In this document: positions 23,864 through 35,800 of the stretch, one piece after another
Layout: every line of letters begins with the position of its first letter
Position numbering within the stretch: the stretch's first letter is position 1
Source of the DNA: Baylisascaris procyonis
Taxonomy: Eukaryota; Nematoda; Chromadorea; Rhabditida; Ascarididae
Reading direction: 5' to 3'
Assembly (NCBI GenBank): GCA_037389465.1
Contig: JAZARR010000149.1
Location: forward strand, 186,001-250,000
Length of the DNA stretch: 64,000 nt
Made by a program: the position numbers and the translations under genes
The notes under the pieces: model-generated
Database searches by the model: none
The model's input: the letters and a program-made list of their open reading frames with translations, nothing else
What the model was told of the DNA's origin: nothing

Positions 23864-26800
23864 ATGAACGACGACAATAAGTCAAAATGCAAGACAACCG
23901 ATGTTGAGGGCGAAGACAATGGAGAATATGAACAGAGTGCATTCGATAAAATTATAAATACACTTCTTTGCAGGTAAATCGAAAACAAAGCCGAAATAAT
24001 TTATGAAAAAAAAACTTTGTAAAATGTATAAACAGAATCTTTTTGCCTTTTGGAAGAGATCAGTTATCGTTGTTTACAATAAAGTTGCCATATTTCTTGA
24101 TATAATGAATGAGAGCATCACAGCTAATTGAATATTTAAATTTTCAGGGGCGACTATGCTGGACAAAAACTTGAAGCAAGACCTGTATCGTTTTTTCAAT
24201 TGGTGAGTTCCTTATTAATTCCGTTCAACAAAAAAAAAAAAAAAATTCGAGCATAAGTCTTGATGAATTAATAAAGAATATGTAGATGGACAAGATCAAA
24301 ATTTTCATTTGAATATTTGCGTAACAATGGAGAATTCTTCACTTCAGACGAGCGAACGAAAGTTTCGTATGTGACTACGACATTATTTCGATTATTTTTT
24401 ATGATATTATGGAATTATGGAACAAAAACAGGTCGAAAAGGATTCCGGAGAATATGATATGATATGTGCTTTTGTACTTAAATGAGGCACTGGCAGACAT
24501 TTTCCTTAATGTTGAAAAACAAACGGAAACTTTTAACCATCACAGATACGACATCTTCTAGGCAATTAACTTAGAAAAGGCTTTTTTCGGGAGTATGGAA
24601 AGGGGGAAGGAGGGGTATTTTTGTCATCTCTGATCTATGGACAAAATCTTGGGGAATGCTCTTCAGCGCTGACATGGGGAGGAGGAATGAGGGTGAAGGG
24701 GAAGACCTCTGATTCCCTTCCGAAGTTGGTCATGGATACGCTCCCGTTGTCATCAAATTTCTCAACTGAGGTTTTCGAGAGTGCAGATGCCAATATTGGT
24801 GTTTTCGAAAATACTGTGATCTTTTGCGCAATTGGTGGTCCTCTTATCTCTCTCTTATGACATCAGAGACGATCGTTCAAAGTATGCTTTTATCTACGCG
24901 AAACTGCCTTATAAAAATTACCAATACTGTGCTCTGCTTTCCTAATTTATTGTTTTGTCGTGAAAAGCCACAATTTCCACTAGAGTGTCTAGGTGTATGG
25001 AAAGCAATGTTTAGGTATGTAAACAGCAACATGGACAGCTTAATGTGGGGTGAAGAGGGAAATGAGGTCATAAGTCTTGCAAAAATCCGCGACCAGAAGT
25101 CTCGAAATTTCCGTTCGCCATCTTCCACATTGGAGATTTCACGAGGATTATTTGGTTCAATATGAGACCAATAATAGTAGTTTGTTTGTGGACGAAGATA
25201 ATTTGACGTGGTAGGGATAATAACAGTGTGTTAATTTTATTATTAATACCGATACTAATTACTGCAATCCTTTTAGTACTGCCCGGAAAGTGTTTTGCAC
25301 TATTGCCTATGCTGTTTGTTACTATATATAGTTCAATACTGTTGTTTAGTAATGTCAGCATCACTGCTTGATGCTATTCACCGTCATCGCTACTTAGTGT
25401 CAGTTTATAGTGCCATTACCGGCAAATACCGGCTAGTGCCGATTATTGGTACCATTTCCGGTTAGAACTTGAATTATTTAATATAGCAAGCAGTATCATC
25501 TGTTGTTACGTGTGATATTTATTAGCAGTGCTACTACTTGTTCTATTCAATAACCTATGTTGCAATAATAGTAATCACTTATTGCTATAAGCATGAATGA
25601 CCACCACTGGCGCCGTTTACTATCAGTACTTTCATTACGGGTACCATCGGCTACTAGATCTGGCATTATGCCTACTGCTTCTAATACTAAATGCTATCAC
25701 TAAAAATAATGCTTGTCACAGCTGCTATTCTTAGCACTACAAGCACGCTATCTCTTTTATTATTATTGCTTTGGTGGAATTATTTTTTGCTGAACGTTAA
25801 AAGGTTATGTCAGTAAGTAACGCCAACCCCGAGAGACCTCTAGTAAGCAGATTCCCCACTATTTTTGCAAGGCTTTGGAGAAGGGAAGATGAAGTTCGTC
25901 AGGATGGCCTGATGACGCTAGGGATCCCGGCAGAAGTTGGGGAGAAGCAGTTTTTGCGATGTTAGAGACGTTGTGCCTTGCAGTTTTTTTCAGTTCCCGT
26001 ACAGCGCTAGGTTCCAACACCTCATGATTACGCTGATAAGCACTGTGAATCTCATGTCTCTTCAGACAGGCAGTTCCAATGATCGGAGACAACTCTGCAC
26101 AACGTTGCTAATAGTGACCGTTGGAGAGCGTAGCCTGCATTAGCAAAAGGTGTGATACCAGTGAACATGAGCGCACATTTCAGGGATCAACCTGCTGTCT
26201 CTCTCCCCTATCCCCTCCCCCTATCCTCCTCCCCCTCCTTCCTATTTCTTTGTCCTTACTCCCTTACCCTCCCTAATCCTCCCCTTTTCCACATCCAGCT
26301 AGCCTAGAATCAAATAAAACAATAACCAATTGCAGTTTCGCTTTGCAACATTTTCGGATAAAATTCTCGTGGCTATTGGAATAGCTCTTGCAATTATATG
26401 TGGTATTGGACAGCCGATGGTTGTATTAATTGCTGGCCGACTCACAAATATTCTTCTCGTAACAAAAGATGTTAGTTCTGAAATACTTCGTACTCAAATA
26501 CTCAAGATTCAGATATTCAGTACTCAAATATGCAGTGCTGACACTGCTCTTATGCTGCTTATAATTTTGTATATGCAGTTAGCTCTTGTCGTTTGCTCTT
26601 TTTCTGCTATTTTATCTTCCAAAAAAAGGAAAAGAATTGCAGCTTAGATTGTTGGAAATTTTTTATGTTTTTTTTCGTAGGCATTATGTCGAACTTTTTT
26701 ACATCGAAAATTCTGTAAAGTATTTTTCAGCACATTTAATTCCAAATTTCACAAATTATTTTATATATTACTTTCTATTCACTTCTTTTAAGTTCTCTAA

Positions 26801-29800
26801 TAATCTACTAAGAAAACTTAGAGTGGAGTTGGGTAACTATTAAGTAGTGACCAATTCTTCGATCAAAATCTTCAAAACAAACCAAAATAAGCAATCACTA
26901 ATTTCTGTCTTAAGTGAAGCTACTTCATAAAAATAGTGTAAAATGTATGCGCACTATTATAAAGATATTATTCTAATTACTGATGGGTTCTTAAGATCGT
27001 TGACATATTTTCTTTCACCACTTCAACTTTTATCTATATGATCAGGCAACTAACTATTCATGTTTTGTTGTTTTGCTTCAGCTATTTCATCATTGAACTT
27101 ATATACTCTCCATCGTATTAGCATTGAGAGTTTAGAGTTTTCGTTCTTTCAGTTGCATATATTCGTTCGTCTTAAATGTGGTGCTAAGCAGGCTGCATCG
27201 AAATATGAAAAGCTTTGAAATATGCATAACAATTATACATAATTGCCATTTATATATGCAACTACTTTAATCTATTGTTATGAGTTTACTACAGAGTAGG
27301 TTTGGATCAAACACGGTTGGTCCCGATTGTGGTTGCAGTCCCGGCCCCGATTGTGGCTGCAACACCGGTTCCGATTGTGGTTGCAGTCCCGGTCCCGATT
27401 GTGGTTGCAGTCCCGGTCCCGATTGTGGTTGTAGCTCCGGTCCCGATTGAGGATGCAGTCCCGGTCCCAATTGTGCTTGCAGCCCCGGTCCTGATTGTGG
27501 TTGCAGTCCCAGTCCCGATTGTGGTTGCAGCTCCGGCCCCGATTGTGGTTGCAGCCCGGTCCCGATTGTGGTTGCAGCTCCGGTCCCGATTGTGGTTGCA
27601 ATCCCGGTCCCGATTGTGGTTGTAGCCTCGGTCCCGATTGAAGATGCAGTCCCGGTCCCAATTGTGGTTGCAACCCCGGTTCCGATTGTGGTTGTAGCCC
27701 CGGTCCCGATTGAGGATGCAATCCCGGTCCCAATTGTGCTTGCAGCCCCGGTCCTGATTGTGGTTGCAGTCCCAGTCCCGATTGTGGTTGCAGCCCCGGT
27801 CCCGATTGTGGTTGCAATCCCGGTCCCGATTGTGGTTGTAGCCTCGGTCCCGATTGAAGATGCAGTCCCGGTCCCGATTGTGGTTGCAGCTCCGATCCCG
27901 ATTGTGGTTGCAATCCCGGTCCCGATTGTGGTTGCAGCCCGGTCCAGATCGTGGTTGCGATCTTGGACTTGTTTGATCAAGATTCTTGTAGAGTCTGTTA
28001 CTCTGCTAATAAACAAGAGGCATATGAGAAAAAATTTTATGATATGTGTTCCTTAATACTTTTCTTGCAAATTTTCATAATGGCTAAAATATTTCAGTTT
28101 TATAATAACGAAACATTTTGGCATGAAGCATATTTCAATGTCTATATTTATGCTGCTGTTGGCGTTACGATGGTTATAATAACAATTACGCAGGTAAAAA
28201 TAGAGAATTGAAAGTTTTCCCCAGAATTTTTCCTTCATATGTTGACTTTTCATCCACAATGAACGATTTCATTTTACATCACTTTTATTGAGATTTTTTT
28301 GTGAATAGATGAATTCGTTGATAGAAAAATTTTCCAATTATTACGTCAAGAAGAGTGTAAAAGTATTGGAAGAAATTGAATTAGTAGATCTATTAAATAT
28401 ATCACATAGTTAAATGTAATTTCTTGCGGCTACATCATTATCTATCGTTGTTGATGTTTTAGCTTCATTAATACATTCATATTTTTATTATTTTCGTATT
28501 CTATTATTTTAAATTTATTGTTCATTCCAGCGTCCCGAAGTGGAAAAAAGATAAAACTTAGGTGAATACATTTCTCTATGTTATTTCGCACTGTCGCATA
28601 GTATATCCCGAGCATGTGATGGGTTATTATAAAGTATTTTATAAGTTTTGAATAATTAAAGCAGGTGACGTGCGGCTCCCTCCTTTTGTTTCCTTCCTTG
28701 TTCCTCCTTCTCCAACCGTCCATCTGTCTTCTCCCCTGTCTTTCATCTGGTTATGACAGGCTCTATTGTTTTTGTTGTTGAAACTCATGGAATTCAACCA
28801 GGAATAAGAAATGAATTTGCAGTATTTATGCTTCAAGAATGCATCGTTGAATATCGCCCGCAATGTGCGCAGTGAATATATGAGGTCACTATTGCGTCAG
28901 GATGCCGGGTGGTTCGACTCACAAAAATCTGGAACAATTACTTCACAACTAAATGAGTAAGTTCACTTGAAATTATGTAGTTATATATGGCAGTTAAATG
29001 CAAAATTAATAATGCTCTAGTTTTATAGAGACGCTTTTGTCCGATAAGATTTCCCACGTAAATTTCCGACTCCTCATTCCGGCACTCTTCCGGCAAGTTC
29101 TTTCTGCTTTTTCAATGGGCGTTTCGCTCGAATTGCGTCTCCCGGAACCAAGAGTATTTTTTATCATAGTCCCTTTCTCTTGCTCTCTTTCCCTCCTGCC
29201 CCTCTTTCCTACCGATCGAAAATCTCCTCCCCTTAGTATTTTACCACAAAGTAGGATGTTCTTTGCTGAAATATTATATCATTGAACGTATAGTAGTGAT
29301 AAGTCATCAACGCAAAGATATGCTTTTATCAGTGACTTCTATAAAAAATTCTGATATGCGACATAGGGATGCTTTGCAGGAATATCGACAAAATTAAAGA
29401 TGGAGTTGGTGATAAGGTCGGTTTGATCCTACGAGGTGCAACCATGTTCGTTACATGTATCGTCATTGGATTTATCTATGAATGGCGAATTACCTTGGTC
29501 ATGATTGGAATGGGGCCTGCATCGGCAGCACTTATGTCCTCGATGGCTAGAGTATTTTTACGAAATATCAGTTTTTATTATTTTTAAAATGGCACCTTTT
29601 AACGAAATATCGGAAAACAGTTTTTACGAAATATCAATAAATCGGAAATCAGTTTTTACGAAATATCAATACTTAAAATTGTACCTTTCAGGCGGATTTT
29701 CTCTGATCTGAGAAAAGATGTAGTGATTTCTAAAGTTTAGTATGAAGTTTTTAATACTTGAAAACTTTATAGCGCATTTGGATAAGCTGTAAATGCTACT

Positions 29801-32800
29801 GGAATCATTATTATGAGTTTTTGGATATAGTGATATGCTGGTTGAAAATTGTCTAGCAATTGTAGCAGCGCCAGATTTTTTGAATGTTTCTTGTTCTGTA
29901 GTAGCATTTATTAATCGCGATTTTCATGTCTCATTCATAAACTATAACTCTTGACCAAATCAAAACTAAGATTGAGGGAGTTTGAGATATAAAAAATTTG
30001 AATGTTTTTCCCATTTATCAGCGAGATATATAGATCGTAAATTTTAGGGGGAACCGCTTATAATTTTTTCTAAATCGGGAAAGTGCGGGAAGGAGTGAGG
30101 ATGGCATCGTAACTGCTAAAAAATTCGCTATCCTTAGTACACTTGTAGAGGATAATTTCCATTACCCTTGAGATGTGGGAGAAGATGGGAGGTAGAAGTA
30201 AGATTTAAGATCGAGGGGGAGGGGAGAGAATGGAGGGGGAGAGTGTATCTGAGGATCTCCTTCTCTGCTTTACCAAATAACTCTAGGAATATTTTTGATG
30301 ATCTTTTCCAAGCTTATCTCTTTGCCACATCTTATTTTCGGTTATACTGATGTGGTTATGGGAACTTGACGGATTTTCATAATTTAAAATCATGTTTTTC
30401 AAATGTTCATTACTGCGTAGTGTTCAGAGATACGCAAAATTGCAGTTGGTTGATCGTGCATCTGTGAAACAATTAAAAGCAGCAGGTCGTGCGGGTGCCA
30501 TCATTGAGGAATCGATAATGAACCTCAAAACTGTGGCTGCTTGTAATGGTCAAGAAACGATGATCGATCGATATTCGAAAGCTTTAGCTCAAGGCAGAAA
30601 ATATGCATTACAAATTTACTCATTTGCTGGTCTATTCGATGGTCTATTCTTTCTTGTTATGTATATATTTTTTGCTGCTGGATTCTAGTAAGTTCTTTTA
30701 TTTCAAAGATGCATTCATTTCGCTCGTGTTTTTGAAGCATTCAGAAAAACATCTTTTACTGTTCTCAGTTATATGTTACGATTTCGAAACTTCCGAAACC
30801 AATATTTTGTTTATTTCTCCATATGACTTGTATGCTCTCTCTCAACCTTTCTTCCATTGCTTTCAAAGATTTATGATTTTATAATGACATATCTAAGGTT
30901 TCAAATTTATTCCCATTGAGCATTTTCGTTATTAATTAACGTTCTTCAACAACGTCTATTGATCAATTGCCTTCGATCTATTTTGATATGTACTTCATGC
31001 AAAAGGAAGTATTTTTTAGCTATGGTGCATATCTATATAAGGGTCATGTGATGTTGGATCCGGGCACAGTATTTGTAGTAGCGAATGCGATTCTCTTTGG
31101 TTCTTATTATTTGGGCGTACTCAGTCCACATTTGATGGCGATGGTGAGTGCACGAGTCGCGGCAGCCGTTATCTATCGGACCATCGATAGGGTATGTGAA
31201 GTACCACAATGATGCTTGGAATTAGTGTAGCTAAGCCACGAAGAAGCTCGCTTTTTGTCAATAATTTTTTTCTCCACTCTTTATCATAGAAATGGTAAAG
31301 AACTTGTTTATATCATAAACATACTGCAGTGTGTATTGATATGTATACTATACTCTATCTATACCATATACTAGGGAAAGGGAAGTTGATCCTTGCGAAT
31401 GTAGTACAGAAAATTTATGTACTTTCCTAAAATGCATTCCACTTTGAGGATGATTTAGATCAATTATCTGTTTGAAGTACATAAAATCTCGAGTAATTGA
31501 TGTAAGAGTTCCAATTTTTTATTATTTTATATGTTCGTGATGAATCAAGGTGCCGTCTACGCAGTCATCTCTTGTAGGTATCACCGATTGACAGTACATC
31601 ACTGGAAGGAATAAAATTATCGAATGTGATCGGTGCTGTTGAATTTAAGAATGTGCATTTTTCATATCCAACTAGACCTAATAGCGCAATTCTTAATGGT
31701 CTTTCGTGGCGTGCTGATCCAGGTGATACAATCGCACTTGTGGGTCATAGTGGATGTGGCAAAAGTACTTCGGTTTGTTTCTAATTGATTATTTTAGTTT
31801 TCTATAATTCGATGATATTGTTTATCGAATTTTTCATTTCTCACAATTACTACTGATTAAGTATTCTATCAATGATAGGTAGGGGTTTTTTAATGTTACC
31901 ATAGACAGATGGGACTAAAAGTGTTCATAGTTCATAGCAGAGCCATATTTTTGCCTGCATAATGAACAGTTAGATAATCTAGAGAAATATCGAAGATACT
32001 TCATCTTACTTTAATTAACACATTACGTTTAATTGTTTCAGGATACAATTTGCTTTGCTTTATAATTGCGTACCTTTACTTTCTGCCTATCCTTTAAGAA
32101 ATTTAACACGTTCGGAGGCCTACAGTTTTCCAACACGAAAGGGAGATGTTTGATATTGTATAGCATGCGGCAATATTGTTAACTATTTGCCAATAGTAGC
32201 ACTTCAGATTGGCCTTATAACACGTCTATACGAATGCACATCTGGTGCTGTATATATCGATGGTGTGGACGTGAGAAAATTCAACATTGGCTGGTTGAGA
32301 AATATTGTCGGTGTTGTGCAACAGGTTTTTTTAATTTTTTAATTAATTTATTTATGTCAATTTCAGTTGGTTTTTAACTTCATTTAAGTTCGTATAATAG
32401 GCTCTACATATTAGTTCAAATGGCGCAGCGATAATGCTTCTTTCTTTTTGTTCGCGATGAAAAAAGGGCTTCACTAACCAGTCTGTACCCTCCCTCCCCC
32501 CCCCCCACTCTCGGCACCAGTACTCGATGTTTGCAGATAATTAAGTTCATTGCTTAGGACATGTTTAAAGATTAAAAATGGCCCCTTATCCTCCTCCTTT
32601 CCTTTAACCCCTTCCCTGATAACCAGTAGCCTATCCTTGAAATGCCCGGTTCATTCGAAAAAGATATACTCGTGAATAGGCAATTTCAGGAACCGCTTCT
32701 ATTCAACGGCACAGTAAACGAAAATGTTCGCCTCGGGAATCCAGATTTGACAGATGCAGAAATTGTCGATGTCTGTAAAACGGCAAACGCTCATAATTTC

Positions 32801-35800
32801 ATTGAGAAATTGAATAGGGTTTGTTTGTTTTTTACTGAGTCTATTTCTTGTGCACCATTCTTCCCTTCCGCATCTCTCTTATTTCGTACAGTGCTTCTAA
32901 TATTTCCTTCTTTTTTCAAATATTCCGATTCTCTAAATATATGTAGCATTACTTCTTCACAGTCATATCCCGTTTAGATAATTTAAATGCATAAGGTGGG
33001 TTATAGTTTATGAATAATTTGCACCTATATACTTAAGCAAGCTTATAGTTCGCCACAAATATTTCAAGAACTAAAGGCTATAAATCAAAAATTAGATCGG
33101 CGAATGAAGAATTCCTTGGGGATATTATATTATGATATATTGCTTACGACATGAATTTAGTGGACTGATATGCATGAAAACAAGAACTTACACAAAGATC
33201 GTATATAAAAGTTGTTGTTTTTCCTCTTTTAGAGGCTCTTTGGTTTATCCGCAATTTTTTCGCATTCATATATAGCGGAAGCGGGTAATGAAGAAAAGTT
33301 TTGACAGATGGCGAAATCTGGTGCACTAGCATAGCATTTGGACGGAAACGTCATCCATAGCTTACGCTAATATCAAGTCCTGTCACATTCTAGTACTGAG
33401 TTCCGATCAACGACAGCCCATATGGTAGTGCACCTTTCCAATGGGTCAAATTTTGTTAACCAGCCAGCTGGTTACTAAGTAGTCTGAACTGGATGGATCA
33501 TTAAAGAAAGTTTCAATGATTGGACTGAAATATACTTGTTTTGCTTCTTAGCTAGCAGTTTGCTCGAGCCATCCAATGTTACTGTTGATTTAATAGCTCC
33601 CGGAAAGGATGTTGAATCTCGTATTATACTGATTCAGGGTTATGAAACGTTGATCGGCGCTGGTGGTATACAGCTGTCGGGTGGTCAAAAGCAGAGAATT
33701 GCAATAGCACGTGCAATCGCAAGGAATCCGAAGATTTTATTGCTTGATGAAGCGACTAGTGCACTGGATGCCGAGAGTGAAATTGTCGTTCAGAATGCTC
33801 TCAGAAAGGTTAATCAAAACTTATTGCTAGAAAATCACAAAGGAGTGGCGGAGATAAGAGAAAGCAGCAGAATTACCAGAGCTTTAGTCATTTACCCAGC
33901 TGGAGTAACTAATAATCAAAAAGACGCCTCATAACTTGATCAGTTCTTTTGACCACACCTTCATAACTTGTTTTCAATATTCCCTCATAACTTGTTTTGA
34001 AGATTTTGAAGTCTTTGGCTTCTCGTCAAAACTTTTCTCGACTAACTTTTCATCCGATAACCAAATAAGGAGGCCATACAAGAATACAGTATTGTAAAAG
34101 GGGTCCGCAAACAGTATTTCAAAATGGGTCTTTACACAATTTTTCAAATTGGGTCGGCAGTAGATATTGAAGACCTTTCGGTAGCGCTCCGTACACCCAT
34201 GGTACAAAACGTCAAGAACACAGCTCACATGGAGTGTTTTTGGTGATTTTGAATTAAACCTTTACGGTTGAGAGGATATAAATAGAAAATTGTCATCATT
34301 GTTTAGGCTTCGATGGGGCGTACAACGATTGTGATAGCACATCGTCTGTCGACACTGAGAGATGCCAATCAGATCATCGTTTTCGATCATGGCAAAGTTG
34401 CAGAGATCGGTATGCTTACAAATGCAATGCTAATTTTTCTTGACCGATATTAATGCTTGGTTAGAATTCTACCAGCATCCCTCGATATTGTCTGTCAGTT
34501 ACCCAAGCTGGAGTGGTTGGAGTGCAATAAATCGGTGGCCAACACTTACAGTTTTGATCCAAAAGCTATCTGAAGCCAAGCCGGAGCTGCTGGCTGGGAG
34601 TTTAATCCGAAAATTGTCGCTCTAATGGCGTCAACATTAACTTTACTGTCTTAGCGGTTGATTCATTCCTCTGCCGTTCGCTTGCTTTTCAAGAATATTT
34701 CTATTGTTTCTCGAAAGAAAACAAGTGACTTTAATTAATGATGACGGTCGCGGAGAAATTGGCTGGTGTTTTTGGACTATGGGAAGCCTAAATCTTAAGG
34801 TCTACTATGCGATCTAATTATCTTTGAATTGAATTGAATTGAACTAAAAATTACTCCTACAGAGTGCTATTCTAAATGAACTAATATTCGCATTCATCTT
34901 AAAGCTTGTCATCTTTCAATAACTGCTTGGAGAGTATTTTCGTTCACCTAACTTCCCAGATTGACTTCAATAAGATTTTATATTTTGATATGAGTGGATA
35001 AATTTGTAAAGGAAAATTTGTAAATCACAATTACTTGGTGCTTTCAACCTGTTTGAATTTTATCTGACTGAAATTATATGTATTGCTGTTTATTATTTGT
35101 ATCAAAAAACGTTAGGGGATTAAAAAAGATGAGAGAGTAGGGGTATTGTCACCCGTACTATTTTTTTATTACAAAAATGAGGTTTATGACGCAGTAAAAT
35201 TGCATGATGTTTTTTCTGTCGTTTCATAGGATTAATATATTGATATAATCGACTCTTTTACAAATACAGGCACTCATAAAGAGCTAGCGGAAAAGGAAGG
35301 CGGCATATACGCGGCTCTTGTACAGTCACAGAAATTCAAAGAGGAGGAAGAAGCAGGCAAAAAGGGATCTGCTTATGCAACCGAAGTCGACGAAACAATC
35401 GCTTCTTTCGAAAGAGCCACGTACGCTCATTCATTTTTTTGGCACCAATAAGTTTACATATGTTCACGGAAGTGCAAATTTGTAAATCTTTTACCTGCAA
35501 GGTGCGATCGAAAATGGAGTGTTTAGATTAGTATTTGTGCAGGTGGCCGATTTTGTGGGACATTAAATTTTGGTCAGCCAGCTGAATGTGGATTTTTTAG
35601 TTACCGATCTGCGTAAGCTGCCATTTTTGCGAAAAAATGTGTGACCAGTCACTATATCGCCATTGCTTGACTGTTTTTATAGTTCTTCGATTTAATCACC
35701 GGAAATTTCAGAAAGCACGCATCCCAACGTCTTCTTTACTACGTCTTCCCACTATCATATGCAAGTAACCTTTCCACATATCTTGATAAGAAGGTCCATA

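Noticed and set aside
24621..25165. Two overlapping open frames in P-glycoprotein intron 2
   Set aside because: The family alignment runs directly from exon 2 (ending FFQL) to exon 3 (FRFATFSDK), leaving no room for an insertion. No homology is recognised.
27318..27960. CRISPR-like look of the repeat block
   Set aside because: Units are directly adjacent with no unique spacers, and the genome is animal.
27267..28016. 249-codon minus-strand frame and two plus-strand frames over the 24-bp repeat
   Set aside because: The repeat length is a multiple of three, so several frames stay open. The flanking codons are unrelated and the region lies in an intron of a well-defined gene.
33809..33934. Extension of exon 12 past its donor to a stop
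   Set aside because: Switch-His region exon 13 (34307-34409) joins in phase after 33808, and the extension has no similarity to the family.
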